From Krasilnikovozyma curviuscula (Eukaryota > Basidiomycota > Tremellomycetes > Cystofilobasidiales > Mrakiaceae), in contig MVAQ01000101.1 of assembly GCA_014825775.1 (NCBI GenBank), forward strand, positions 1 through 64,000: a stretch of DNA of 64,000 nucleotides, given 5' to 3'. A model generated the notes under the pieces. That model was not told the DNA's origin, made no database searches, and saw only the letters and a program-made list of their open reading frames with translations. A program made the position numbers and the translations under genes. Positions 34,901 through 48,473 of this stretch are shown here, one piece after another; positions within the stretch are counted from its first letter, which is position 1, and the number at the start of each line of letters is the position of its first letter.

Positions 34901-35121
34901 CGAGCAAACAAGGAGACAACAAATCTGACTGAAGTTGTCTAACGTTTGCGCTAGTTCTCTGGTATTTCTTCTGCGTTGAAACAGGAGGAAGAACAATTGA
35001 AGAACTGGACGCAATTTTCTCTGCCAAGAACCCAGTCAAGGCTTCGAAGCAACTCGATAAGGTTGCCGTAAAGAAGGATGCTACTGGCGCGGTCGTTGTC
35101 GAGAGGGTGGAGGACAGCTAA
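31918..35121 (+). CDS. MFS sugar porter (hexose/lactose permease type)
   Basis: Predicted plasma-membrane sugar:proton symporter or facilitator of about 560 residues with 12 membrane segments. Sugar-porter signatures are rebuilt across splice sites: NGYDGSLMTG in segment 1, DRWGRR between segments 2 and 3, GGRFVLGFGIS, PPHWRGRMVG, LPESPRW after segment 6, GQFSGNGLGYFN in segment 7, and VETGGRTIEELD after segment 12. The ATG at 31918 gives a hydrophilic N-terminus of ordinary length. About 18 introns are needed. Exons of 12 nt (32345-32356), 5 nt (32672-32676), 4 nt (32905-32908) and 18 nt (33194-33211) carry motif residues, and skipping the 5- or 4-nt exon breaks the frame. Sugar specificity is not readable. 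Confidence 0.88.
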
Positions 35122-35661
35122 AAGATAAGCTTTCCAACAAAACACCAGCACCTTTCTATTTCTTTCATTCTGTTATTGAGGGGGTGTATATACCAATAAT
35201 AGGTTTTTTTTCTTGTCTCTGAACGAGTTTTGCATGTGCTGCGATATATGTTTACATCTTAAGCAAGAGCAATATCTCAAAGCAACTTCTCAAAAGAATC
35301 AGGAGCATTTATTGTTTTCTTCAGCTACTCTTATCCGAGGTGTCTGAATACGTCAAGAGCAGTGGGGTAGACGTTGCGTTCGATCCTTGTTGACTTCCGC
35401 TCGATGGATCACAAAATTGTCTTTGCGCTGTTGTCGATAGAGAACAATGAGTAATCCCAAGGAAAGGACTAAACACATTCTCATCTCCTTCCCCCCTCCA
35501 AGCGCTTGATCCATCTTCTCCACCATGTTTTGTCCCGACTTAATTGACGCCACGACCATGCGGCCAGTTCCATTTTTCTGGATAGAGTCCATTTTGACCA
35601 GAACGTCCTCAGTCCGGTGAATCTAACTCTTCAAGCTCGCCTAGTCCCGGAGGTTACCAGC
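35122..35661. other. Intergenic between sugar porter and amidase
   Basis: 540 bases. It includes the 3' end of the sugar-porter transcript and the amidase promoter. One minus-strand open frame is listed separately; nothing else is supported. Confidence 0.4.
35353..35592 (-). CDS. Possible small membrane protein (79 aa), unsupported
   Basis: Single-exon frame with an ATG at 35592, divergent from the amidase whose start is 69 bases away. The predicted peptide has a Gly/Met-rich N-terminal half, one hydrophobic segment (MCLVLSLGLLIVLY) followed by basic RQQRK, and a charged tail. No family is recognised and a frame of this length could arise by chance, so it is recorded as a weak candidate only. 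Confidence 0.2.
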   Translation of the reverse strand: MDSIQKNGTGRMVVASIKSGQNMVEKMDQALGGGKEMRMCLVLSLGLLIVLYRQQRKDNFVIHRAEVNKDRTQRLPHCS

Positions 35662-37891
35662 ATGAAGATCTGGAGCTACGTCCAGTCCACCGCCGTGTCG
35701 TACCTGTTGGGCTTCTCGTTTTTCAGCCCTCCGGCCCCCTTACCATTCGATATTCTGACGGCCACGGTTGGGGATCTGTCTGCTCTTCTGGAGAAAGGAG
35801 AAGTCACCTCTGTCCAGCTGGTAAAAGCATATTTAGGTCTGTCTTCTATCTGTTCGGGCTACTGCTATGTGACACCTCTTCGTCCACATCCTCTAACAGA
35901 TCTCGATGTTCTGTTCCTGGCACTCTAGGTCAGATTGAAAAACATAACAGGAAAGGTTTGAAGCTCCGAGCTGTTATTGAGACAGCTCCTTATGAACAGG
36001 CCGTGAAGATTGCCGCAGAGCTGGACGAGCAGAGGCTGGCAGGATATGTGCTGTCACCCCTTCATGGAATCCCAATTCTGTTAAAGGATAACATTGCTAC
36101 GGATACGAGTCTTGGGATGAACACGACTGTGAGTATTTCGCATTTCTTGCTTTTGGCGGTGTCTGACAATCAAATTGCGACTGTTAAGGCTGGTTCATAC
36201 GCTCTACGTAAGGGCTTATTCCTAGTTTTCTCCGTTTCTATCTACCTTACTTACTCTTTTCTTGCCCAGTCGGAATGCCAGTCAAAGGCGACGCGACTAT
36301 CTCTGCCAAACTCAGGCAAGCGGGTGCGATCATCCTGGGCAAGGCCAATATGAGCGAGTGGGCCAACTGGAAAGGTCCGTAACCATCGAATTGATTCCTC
36401 TTTCCGAAGAATTGAGATCTTTATATGAGCACGCGTATGGTTCAGGGAATATCACCAACGGCTGGTCTGCTCGAGGCGGCCAAACCTCAAGCGCGTATGT
36501 CAAGAATGGGTTCAGCAATGGCGGAGATCCTTGCGGGTCCAGCGCTGGTTCTGGTGTTGGCACATCTGCTGGGTTTGCTCCTGCTTCAATCGGTTCTGAG
36601 ACAGATGGTTCCATCGTAAGTCTGCTAAACAAGTTGAAATGTAGGTAACACAAACTGATCCTCTGTTGGTCTAGGTCTGTCCATCATCCCGTGCTGCGCT
36701 TTATGGTCTCAAACCAACCATAGGATTGGTCAGCAGAGCAGGAATTGTTCCCATCTCCTCAACCCAAGATTCCGCAGGACCGATGGCCAAGTCAGCTTAT
36801 GACTGCGCCGTGCTGCTCGATGTTATGGCTGGAGCAGACGAGCTAGACCCAGCTAGTAAGCTTCTGCAAATGATTATTTGTGAAGCCTGAATTGGCAACT
36901 GACTGGGGAAACTTCCTAGCTTCGAACGCAACCGCCAATATCCCAGAAACTTATGTCAAGTTCACCTCCGCTCCCTTCGACTCTTTCTCTTCCTATCGAC
37001 TTGGAATCCCTCGCCACCTCTTCTCCAAAGGCGCTAACTCAGTCTGGCAGACGAGCGTGAGTGGACATGGTGAGATGCTCGCCGACACTGACTCCGCAAT
37101 TTCGAAACTCGCTGGCTTAGCGGCGCATGTTGAAGATCCTGTCGTGTTCCCAAGTGCTGCTGATATCGAAGGTATTACCAAGAATGAGAGTATGGTTCTC
37201 CATACGGACTTTAAGGTCGACTTGGAGGCGTATTTGAAGGGCTGGTTAGAACCTGGTCCAGGTCCTCGAACCCTCACTGATATCATCAAGTGAACATTCC
37301 TTTTCTCTTCGCGTTGATAATTATACGTATTACTGACTTGGTATCTCGTTGGAATGGAACTAGCTGGAATGATCACCACGCAGATCTCGAATTTGCACCG
37401 GGAGAATGCTGTCAAGAACGCCTCGTTGAGTCAGTCCAATCTACTGGAAAGTCAAACCCAGAATACATCGCTGCCAAAGCATACGACTTTGATGTTGGTA
37501 AGCACAAAAAACAAAGGAAAACATTTTAAAGTTGCGGAATTCCGAACTGACACAGCGCTTGTTAGCTGCAACGCGAGGCATTGACGCTATTTTGGATGAG
37601 TTCTCGCTCGACGCCCTTGTCCTCCCCTCGGAGGGCGGATGGACGACTACCATAGCAGCTGTCGTCGGCTACCCAATCGCAAATGTGCCTCTGGGATACA
37701 ACTCTGAGACTGGTGCTCCTTACGGTCTATCGTTCATCGCTCGGAAATGGAGAGAAGATATTCTCATCGGCCTCATGTAAGCTTCCCCTCTTCTTCTTGT
37801 CTCCTCAATGGTGTCTGACTTACCTTTGATACGTAGGGCTGCCTACGAAAAGGAATTCCCTCCTAGGAAAGTCCCTTCCCTGCTGTTGTGA
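35662..37891 (+). CDS. Amidase signature family enzyme
   Basis: Hydrolase of the amidase-signature superfamily that cleaves an amide C-N bond with a Ser-cisSer-Lys triad. About 560 residues. The Lys is in [13 protein letters not shown]. The cis-Ser lies in the Gly/Ser-rich [12 protein letters not shown], and the nucleophilic Ser in [12 protein letters not shown], followed by the family's [11 protein letters not shown] and DSAGPMAKS. The C-terminal part ([36 protein letters not shown]) closes the fold. The ATG at 35662 gives a mildly hydrophobic N-terminus ([14 protein letters not shown]) that may be a signal peptide, as in secreted fungal relatives. About eight introns. Stop TGA at 37889-37891. 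Fungal members act on many small amides, so the substrate is open. Confidence 0.88.
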
Positions 37892-38145
37892 TCCTGCGAC
37901 AGCCCGGAGCCGAGGACAATTGTGTAAATGGATACTCTATCTACGGTCTGCCGACCGAGGGAAGGTATAATCTCACTCTCGCTGATACGATCTTCTTACT
38001 GCAAATCGAACCCTCTCTTCAGCAAGATGACTCGCCACAGTCCCGAACCTCAACCGATGCATGAGCAAGACTTGAAACTCACCGTCACTCTCTCCCCTCC
38101 TAACTTCACTTAGCTACAGTTTGGTAGCTCCATTACCTTCTCACC

Positions 38146-39721
<1,576 letters not shown>

Positions 39722-40116
39722 GTAGATGTATATATGCCCTCGACGATGTTGTGATGGACAGATCCGTCATCTGCGCCACTCCCCTTCGAAAGCAATTCAA
39801 GCCCCTTTGTACCATACACCGATGGCTGGTAATGACGGGAGCGATCACTTTCTCTCTATATACTTTTGAAGGAAAGCTCCCTTCGTTAGATCGAGAGAAA
39901 AAAAATGAGGCAGTGTGCTGTGCTTCAGATAGTCACCGAAGGGCCTCAGCCAAAAACGTTCACAACCAACTCTCACTCGGAACCAGAGCCTTCAGCAAAC
40001 CTTGCATGGAAATAGACATTTGGTAAACTGTGAGTAATGACCTTCGCATTCTGCCAATCTAATCGGTGAAACTGTGCCAGGGCTGAAGCTCCGTGCGATT
40101 TCAGGGGTTGAAAGAA
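39722..40116. other. Intergenic
   Basis: 395 bases between LYS12 and the PH-domain gene on the same strand. A 90-codon open frame from ATG 39754 shows no protein-like pattern. A CAG acceptor just before the next start (near 40104) hints at a spliced leader. Confidence 0.4.
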
Positions 40117-43100
40117 ATGTTAGGAAGAAAAAGAAGGGAGTCTCTTACTCCCAGTGTGAATGGTCAAAATCACTCATCCAATTCGTTACCGATGTCTCAA
40201 CCCCCACAGCAGTCTGCACCCACCGATAAAGCTGCCAAAAGGAAGTCGGGGTTTGGCGGTCTCTTTGGAGGGTCGAAGCAGAATGGATCCTCGGTAAGGA
40301 ACCTGCAATCTGTAGCAGAGGGTGGGAACGGAATGGACAGAGTTTCAACTAGAGATTCTGGTAGGGGACCTCACTATGCTTCAAGTTTCATAAGCGACAC
40401 GACGGCGGACCATGCTCAAGTTACGCCCCCTGCTCAGCAGCAGCAGTTCGGCCAGCAGCAGAAGTACCAACAGCAACCGCAACAGTACCAACGTCAACAA
40501 CAACAACAGCAGCAGCATCAAGAGCAGCAACAGCAACAGCAACAGCAGCAGGCACGTCTACCTCCTCAGCTGGCTCTGCCTTCTCAGCAGGCGGCTCAGG
40601 CAATTCAAAATCAGCTGAAGCACGCCTTCGACTTGATTGCGGCTCAGCCCCTCAAGGTGTACCAAACGAGTCCTCCCACTGTGAAGCAGATGCTAGCAGC
40701 TGGTCCTGATGGGAAGCACCCAAGGTGAGATGGGTCGATCTTAGCTAAAACCCGAAGTTCATTCCATTGCGACAAATTGAATTGACATGTACCTCGTTAT
40801 ATAGAATCGGACCACCTGGAACCCCTCAAAATGACTGGGCAGAGGTTTGGGTTGAGCTGAGAGGGGTTATTCTTCGTATGTTTGTCTCAAACTAAGGGGG
40901 CCACCATGCGAAAGTGACCTGAAACATGCTTCTGTGCTTGTAGATCTGTGGAATATGAAAGAAGTTGCTGAAGCAAATGCTCGTGGCCAAGACCAACATC
41001 CTACAAGAACCAATATCACAGACTCCGTGAGTTTCTCATCCATCGCTATCAAGCTTCCGCTCCCCGCAACACCCTGACTTCCTCAACTTGAACCTGTAAA
41101 TTCAGTTTGTGGACCTTATCGCTCCCTTGCCTCCAACGCAACATGACCCTGAAAGTGGTCCTCATCCTTGGGTCTTCTCGTTGAACACTGTCGGAAAGAA
41201 TTCTATCCTCTTCTCATGCTCTACCAAAGAACAGTTATACACCTGGGTCACCGCTTTGCGACTTGCAGCTTGGGAGAAATCACGGCTTGAAGAAATTTAC
41301 ACTGGCCACTTACTTCGAGCCTACATAGTTAACCGACCTGGTGCACCGGATCAGGAACCGTTCTCTCCACTCGTGAATGGTCAGATGGGTGGTTGGTGCG
41401 ACGTGAGAACTTTTGGCAACCGAGAATGGACTCACTACTATGTGGTTCTGGCTTCAACTCCACTCCAACGAATGACAACAGGTCCTTCTATCCTCGATGC
41501 TCGTCCTGCTCCTGATGCGAACCCCGGCAAGAAGAACAGAATGTCTAGGCTCTTCAACTCTAGCTCAGACAAGAATGCCTCCGCACCTCTTCCTATTCCT
41601 GGAGAAGATTCACCTACTCGAGAGCTCCACTCTGATCCTATGAACAACGCCAACCCCCACCAGATGACAGCGTATTTCTATCGCACCCAGCCAAAAGGAA
41701 AATCAACCCCTTCTCCATCACTAGTCTTGACGAATGCCACGCAGATCTTCGCTGTCTATCCGGAAGATCCAGCTGCAGTTTCTTCAAGTGCTCTATTCAA
41801 AGTAGAAGGAAAGCTGGAAGGTGAAGGTTTGACAACCCTTACCTATCGTTCAGACGGATGGCTCCTGATGAACCCGGTGGAAAAGGATGGTGATAGTTTT
41901 AGGCCTGGAAAGATGGGAGATATGCTAAAGTGGATTGTCGGCTTCCATGATTGCTTCGGTCTGTATGGACGACCTGGTGGTTATTCGTGGGACCCAAGAG
42001 ATCCTCGATCTCTTTTCTTCGCGCATCCTCATGGTGAAAACAAGCAGGTGAGTTTTTTCCTCCTTCATTTCGAACCTGACACCATGCTTACGGGCATCAT
42101 TTGGTATAGTTGCTTTTCCTCGCCAATCCCGATACTTCTCGTATAACCTTGAGTGATAGCAGGACCTCGTATGTTCGAGGTGGCTTCCAAGATATGTTGT
42201 TCAGAACTATGACAGGTGGTGAAGAAGAGACAAGGTCAAGCGATCTGGAAGAAGCTTCAAACCCTGAAGCCACACCTCCCCTTCAACTGGATCAGCAACG
42301 GCCTCCACCCCAACAGCAATCTTTCCAGCTTCCTCCACTTTCATTTGACTCTGAAACAGAACAGTCACCAATACCACCACCCCGTACCCTGTCTGAACCT
42401 CCTCTCCCAGCTCCGCCACAAATACCATCCTCAGAGGGTCGCAACGGCTTCATTCCTGACACTCGTGAAGGAACAAGCAGCCCTCTAAAGCTGCAAACTT
42501 CTCATCTTATTCACTCTCCGTCCGGAGAAAATACAACCAGCTCGTCTTCTCCTAGCAACTACTCTCATGCGACGATTTCAGCTTCCAAAGTTGCCTCCCC
42601 TGCTGCCACTTCAGCTACAACAATCACCTCGCCTAAGAGCTCTCATCCAGCTGCAGCACCTTTATCTGCTCCTCAAAGAGACATCAACGGAGGGTCTTCT
42701 AGAAGCTACGTCAGTGCGAAGTCAAGTGATTCCGATGCTCATCAAAGCGGTGTCAAAACCCCAACCGAGTCCCCAGTAAGCACTGCTGGTCTGCGAAGTG
42801 GTGGCAGGGAAACGATTCTAATCTAAGTTTCTCATCTTGTTCTGTTAGACGGTACAAGCTCACTTGGTCAGAAGCACAAGTTCGGAAATACTCCAACCAC
42901 CAGCTCCAGTTGCACCGGACGTGCCTCCCAAGTCCCCTCGTCGTTCAGTTGAAGCTCCGCTTGACCAACCTCCTCCATCCATGCCATCTCCTCAGATGGA
43001 TTCTTCACAATCTCGCTCAGAAGAAGGCAGCTTTGAGAGTCGAAGCCCTTATTCTTCTGTCAACGTCATCTCAAGCTCGACATCCCTCAACACATCTCCA

Positions 43101-45095
43101 TCCATTGGAGGAACACGAGGCCCTCCCAGTCGTATCGCTGGAGTCACTAGACGTCCTTCAGGGGCTCGAGCCCTTCCACCAAAGAGAAATGTTTCTACAG
43201 AGCTGGGATCTGCAATGCCAACAGTTGAAGATACGGGGAGTGTCGAACCATCTCCAATCGAGCCATCAGCGTCCAAGTCAGCTGCTCATCACCCTGTCGC
43301 ACCTTCTGACGACCATTCAGCGGATGCTTTGGCTGCATTCTCATTCCTTGACCAGCACACCAAGCCACCGTCAGCTTCTCTGATCAGCGACTCTCCTGTA
43401 GCAGTTTCAAAAGAGCTTCCGCCCTCACCGGACGATGGATCAAATGCGCCAATTTCCTTAGCATCTCATGAAGAACTATCAACTACACCATCTTTCCCAT
43501 CATCATTTGGTCCCAGCAAAGCTGCAGCCGAGCGCAAGGCTAAAGCTGAAGCTGCTGAGCAATCAAGACAGGAGAATATCCACCGTCCCGGAAGGTCCAA
43601 GTCAAGAGGAACCGATGGTGGAAGAAGCGTCGGAAAGGGAACATGGGCTGAAAGTTCTGATGAGGATGAAAGTGAGGAAGATGAAGAGGACGAAGAGGAG
43701 GAAGAGCAGAGACCTTCAAGAGTTCGGCCGTTGCCAGCTCAACCCGTTGCAAGCCAGACCAACCTCGGAAACTCCATCGGCGCGGCATCCAGCAGTATCA
43801 CCTCCGGTAAAAACTTCAACGGTACTCAACCCCAACGAGATATGTCTCGATTGGACACTCAACGCACCCTGCCTCAGTCAGAGTCATTCAGAGGAATACC
43901 TCAACCAGTCATGCCAGTGCCGCTTGCTCCTCCTCAACCTCTCTACGCGGAGAAACAACGGTCAGCCAGTCAAGTATTCCAACAGTACGACCCAAGTCCT
44001 GATTCTAGCAACGGTGACTCTCAGCAGCTCTTCCAACCTCAGCCCAGAGCCGCAAAGAGCTCACCATGGACAGAAAACCTCGGTGCACATCATGGCGACA
44101 AAAAGGAGCCCATCCAGACCTTTGTCTCGTTGGAACCAGCATCTACTGTAACCAAAGCATTCAACGCTAATGGGTTGCTTCAAGCTGGTATTCAAGACAA
44201 GGAGGATAGATCGGCAAAAAAGCAGGAAGAGATGGCGAGAGAAAGTGGCAGCTCTCTTAGTGAGTTCAATTTATGCTTTTGAAGTTTCTGTACCTTGCTG
44301 AGCTTTCTCTGTCTTCAAGTCAATGTCCCATCCAAGCCACCTCCGCCTCAGACTGGTTTGCTTGGCGCAATTACAGCTCATGAGAGAGACAGAGTCGGAG
44401 CCGGTGGCGTCGGTGCAACCTTGACAGAGAAAGAACGAGATCGTCGACTAGCTGAAGAACGGCAAAGGAAGATTGACGAGCTCCAACGCCAGCAGCTTGA
44501 ACATTACCAATCTCAAGGTCAGGGTGCTCCTTCACCTCAGCCATATCCATATGGTGGATACGGCATGCCTCCGATGGGTTACGGTCAGCCGTGGGGTGTA
44601 TATCCTCCGATGATGCCTCCTCAAGGTTATCCAGGTATGGATCCTGGTCATACTGCGATGATGGCTGCTCAAGCTGCTGCTGCGATGGCGTATCAGCAGG
44701 CGATGATGGCGTACTCTCAAGCTGGTTCAGAAGCTGGAGGAGCAGCATATGCAACTCAAACACCATCGCAGGATTCCAATGCACCTCGGTCTTTCTCTCC
44801 ACCACCCGTGATGTCACCTTACGGTATGCCGATGATGCCGATGATGCCTCCTTGGGGTCAAAGCCAGTCCCTCCAGCAATGGCCAGGTGGACAGATGAGT
44901 CCAAGTCCATCGACCTTCTTCATGCCACCACCAGTTCTTCCTCAGGCTTCTCCATCGGCCTTAGGACCAACTTCAAGCACCTACCAGTTTCCTCTGCAGC
45001 AACAGTCCAACGGCGCTGGAAGTTCCAGTCGACCAACCTCTCAATCGCGATCTTCAACCCCTCGCTCCCAGTCAAAACGTGATCTCAATAATTAG
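40117..45095 (+). CDS. PH-domain protein of the Caf120/Skg3 type
   Basis: Large, mostly disordered protein of about 1,500 residues. In yeast, Caf120 associates with the Ccr4-Not complex and Skg3 localises to the bud neck, so a cortical or mRNA-decay link is possible but inferred. After a basic start (MLGRKRRESL) come a KSGFGGLFGGSK patch and a polyglutamine tract. The PH-like part spans about 40800-41290: DWAEVWVELRGVILHLWNM, then GPHPWVFSLNTVGKNSILF and QLYTWVTALRLAAWEKSRLEE. A second conserved block follows to about 42180 (GGWCDVRTFGNREWTHYYVV ... SLFFAHPHGENK, YVRGGFQDMLFRTM). The long tail is Ser/Pro rich with an acidic run, an EKERDRRLAEERQRKIDELQ helix and a Gly/Met/Pro/Gln-rich end. 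The ATG at 40117 is used, though an upstream spliced start is possible. Confidence 0.8.
40435..40551 (+). repeat. CAG/CAA polyglutamine tract
   Basis: Nearly continuous glutamine codons, CAG and CAA mixed, interrupted by a few Phe, Gly, Lys, Tyr, Pro, Arg, His and Glu codons, in the N-terminal part of the PH-domain gene. Mixed codons usually slow expansion. Length polymorphism between strains is likely. Confidence 0.9.
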
Positions 45096-45532
45096 TTGAA
45101 GGGCAGAGAATAAATCATATAATGAATCCATGTAAATAGCCTTAGATAGCTTACACATTGCTCAGTTTCGATTGATTTAGTGGTTGCTGTGCTGGATAGG
45201 TCATCATTATAATATGCTTCGATTCCTGGAGCGGTATTGGAAATTTATTGCCTGATCATATACGTTTCTGTCCCACCTAGCTTTGAGCGAGAATCAGCGT
45301 TGCGCTGCATCAAAGCACTGCACGGAATAAACTTCGAAAATTTCTTACGAGCTCCAAAGTTTCCCCAATGTATTCAAAGTTTCTTCTAGTAGGTGTGTGT
45401 GCTGTTCAAATTGCCAAGAAAAATAAAACAAAATCCGGCTATGTGAATGGTTTCACGAGGCTACAGCCAACCGGTGCCTTCACATTGGCTCCCCACAGAC
45501 CATCAAAATATCACACCTTGAGATCTAACAAA
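45096..45532. other. Intergenic / possible N-terminal extension of next gene
   Basis: 437 bases. The last 165 (45368-45532) form an open frame in phase with the cytochrome b5-acyl-CoA dehydrogenase gene and begin with an ATG. They would encode a 55-residue basic leader. The rest is A/T-rich 3' flank. Confidence 0.5.
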
Positions 45533-48473
45533 ATGAGCAAAGAACTCAAAGAATTCACTACTGAGGAAGTAGCACAACATAACAAGGAGGGAGACCTCTG
45601 GATCATTATCGATTCTATCGTGTACGACGTCTCCAAGTTTGCGAACCTCCATCCTGGCGGTTCAGTCGTATTGCTCGACCCTGAAGTTGGTGAGTGCAAT
45701 ACACCTCTGCTTATTACCATAAAATCCTGTTGATAGATGTCCTTGACATTGGTTTTGTAGCTGGAAAGGATGCCACCGACAAGTTCTATGGCCTGCACCG
45801 TTCTGAAGTGTTGCTCAAGCCAAGTTATGCCAGATTACAGGTTGGGAAGATCAAAGACCAGAACAAGAAGTTCAAAGTCAAGTCTGCAGGCGACAACAGC
45901 GAGGTCCCGTACGGCGAAGTATGTTTTTAAGAGAGAAATGCGGGGAAGTGACCAAACAAATACAGAGCGGAGAGCTGACTGTCCTTCACCCTCTGCTTTA
46001 TTATTTCCCAGCCCACTTGGCTCTCCAAAGGATACCATTCGCCTTACTACAATGATACTCACCGAGCTTTCCAAAAAGGTAAGTTGGCTGAGTCGTTTTT
46101 TGGATAGCTTCCGCTTGCTCTTAAGTTAACCGGCTTGTCGACTGGGTTCAATGTAGCTATGCGTCACTTTGTCGATACTATTATCTATCCTGATGCTCAA
46201 GCTTGTGAAGAGAACGGTAAAAGAGCCTCTCAATCTGTCTTCGACGCGATGGCTCAGAAGAAGTACGTCGTTTCCTTGTGCAGAGGATACAGCAACAGGG
46301 ACTTAACCTCAACATTCTTTTTCAGCATACATGCCATGAGATTCGGACCCGGAAAACATCTAAAAGGATTAACGCTCATGGACGGCATCGTGAAGCCAGA
46401 GGAGTTCGACTACTTTCATGAAATGGTAAGCCCCAGTCGCGTCCATTGACACGTTTCACGTGTTGATCCAATCTTCATTCCAGATCATTACTCAGGAAAT
46501 CGGTAAGATCTGTCTTCGTTTCCCACATGCAGCCCTTGTCAAGCGGGATGTGACAGCTCGAGTTTCGATCTCACAAGCTGCTCTGTTTTCTAGCTCGATG
46601 TGCTGCACGAGGCTACGGCGATGGACTTCTCGGAGGTGGTGTCATCGGTCTTCCACCGTAAGATCTACCACCAATGCACAAATATTTTCTTCACTAGCTG
46701 ACAACACCCGCTCTCTGTACAGGGTTCTGAACTTTGGAAGTCAAGCTTTGAAAAATACGATCGTTCCTGAGATCTTCAGTGGAAAAAAGTTCATCTGTTT
46801 GGCCATCTCGGAGGCCTTTGCTGGTAGTGATGTTGCTGGCTTGAGATGCGAAGCTGTTAAGAGTGAAGATGGTAGTAAGTAAATTGCCAAATGCCAAACT
46901 TCGTCTTGATATCGACTGATCCTAATTTTGCTGGTGTCAGAAACGTGGTTGGTTAACGGTACGAAGAAGTGGATTACTAATGGAAGTAAGTAGCCTTCTC
47001 CTCCATGCAGAGGACGCTGATTAACAGCTTTTCACATCATCAGCATTCGCCGACTACTTCACCGTTGGCTGTAAGACTTCTGGAGGCCTTACTGTCCTTT
47101 TGATTCCTAGAGGTCCAGGTGTTGAGACCACAGCGATCAAGACTTCGTACTCACCAACTGCAGGCACCGCCTTCATCGAGTTTAAAAATGTCGTCGTTCC
47201 CGTCGAAAACACTTTGGGACCTGAGGATGGCGGACTGCTCGTCATTCTTTCCAACTTTAACGTGAGTATAAATGCTTTGATTTCTCCTTTTTTTGGGTAC
47301 CTTTTGAATTGACACGTAAACTCTTCATCGTGATAGCACGAACGTTGGGTTATGTCAGTCATATGTTTTCTATCTCTCGTAATGATTCGTCCTTTTCACT
47401 AATGCGACTCATGAACGATACAGGTGCTGCGGTTCAGCGAGAAGCTCCAGAGCTGCTGTTGAAGAATGCTTGGTCTGGGCGAACCAGAGACAAGTGTTTG
47501 GTAAACCTCTCATTGCTCAACCCGTAATTCGCAACAAGCTCGCTGGAATGATTGCCAAGGTATGTTCTAACACATCTCAATAAAAAGCCCTCAGGCCTTG
47601 AATCTAGCTGAATCTGGTCTTTGTTTTGAAGGTTGAAAGCATCCAAGCGTGGTTAGAGAGCATCACATACCAGATGAACAAGATGTCCTGTATGTGCAGC
47701 CGTCCTTTCCACCATAGCACATACACCTATTTTACCTAATACTAAACTTCTTCCTTTCATTGTGTATACTTCAGATAAGGAGCAGTCGATCCATCTCGCT
47801 GGCCAAATCGCGTTCTTGAAAATGCACAGCACCCGAATGGCCAACGAGATCGCAGCGGATGCCGTCCAGATCTTCGGTGGAAGGTCAGTTCCTCCCCTCT
47901 CTCTCTATGTTCCTCTGCAGCCTTTCCAGTGCGCGTGGTATAGGCGTTACGACAAAGTCCCACCTGACCGTGAACCCTAGAACCTTATCGCTAACCTTTG
48001 TTTTGTCTTGTCTCCATTGGCTTTTTTGGAACTCCTGTGCAGGGCGATGACCAAGACAGGAATGGGCAAGAACATTGAGATGTTTGCTCGCACACAACCG
48101 TTCGATGCCATGCTTGGTGGTGCGGAAGGTACGTTCCATAGTAATCACTTTGGTCGATCTCAGGAGTGATGCGCAGCGTCGATCGCTGGTGGCCACCGGC
48201 TTAATACGACCTCCTTGTGTGGGGGTGTTTCCAAGAGGGCTGTACGCTGACTTGTTTCCCCTCGTGGACTTTTCTCTGTAGATGTTCTTGCTGATCTCGG
48301 TACGTTCACAAACCGATGACTGGCGCGTCGGTGTTGCGGGTCTGGCGCGCGGACGCGTGCGAAGTTAGTTCACTGTTACGGCACCCTCATTTGACTCTCT
48401 TTCCTTCTTTTTCTCCTTGTCATCAACAGGTGTCAAACAGGCTGTCCGAAAGATCAAGAATGCGAGGCTCTAA
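45533..48473 (+). CDS. Cytochrome b5-acyl-CoA dehydrogenase fusion with C-terminal PTS1
   Basis: Flavin enzyme that removes two hydrogens from an acyl-CoA, carrying its own haem domain as possible electron outlet. About 520 residues. The cytochrome b5 part reads DLWIIIDSIVYDVSKFANLHPGG and GKDATDKFYGLHRSEVL (both haem histidines). The dehydrogenase part has FICLAISEAFAGSDVAGLRC, WLVNGTKKWITNG, NFNHERWVMCCGSARSSRAA, QRQVFGKPLIAQPV and ADAVQIFGGRAMTKTGMGK. The last residues, KNARL, end in ARL, a good peroxisomal PTS1. ATG 45533 (MSKELKEFTTEE) starts right at the b5 domain. An in-frame ATG at 45368 would add 55 residues. More than ten introns, with an 18-nt exon at 48282-48299. Fusions of this layout are known in fungi; their substrate is not established. 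Confidence 0.88.

Noticed and set aside
39754..40026. 90-codon + frame after LYS12
   Set aside because: Composition is not protein-like, no splice continuation or family, and it sits in the 3' flank of LYS12.
44371..44910. Long antisense frame in the Caf120/Skg3-like gene
   Set aside because: It mirrors the repetitive Pro/Met/Gln codons of the sense frame and has no features of its own.
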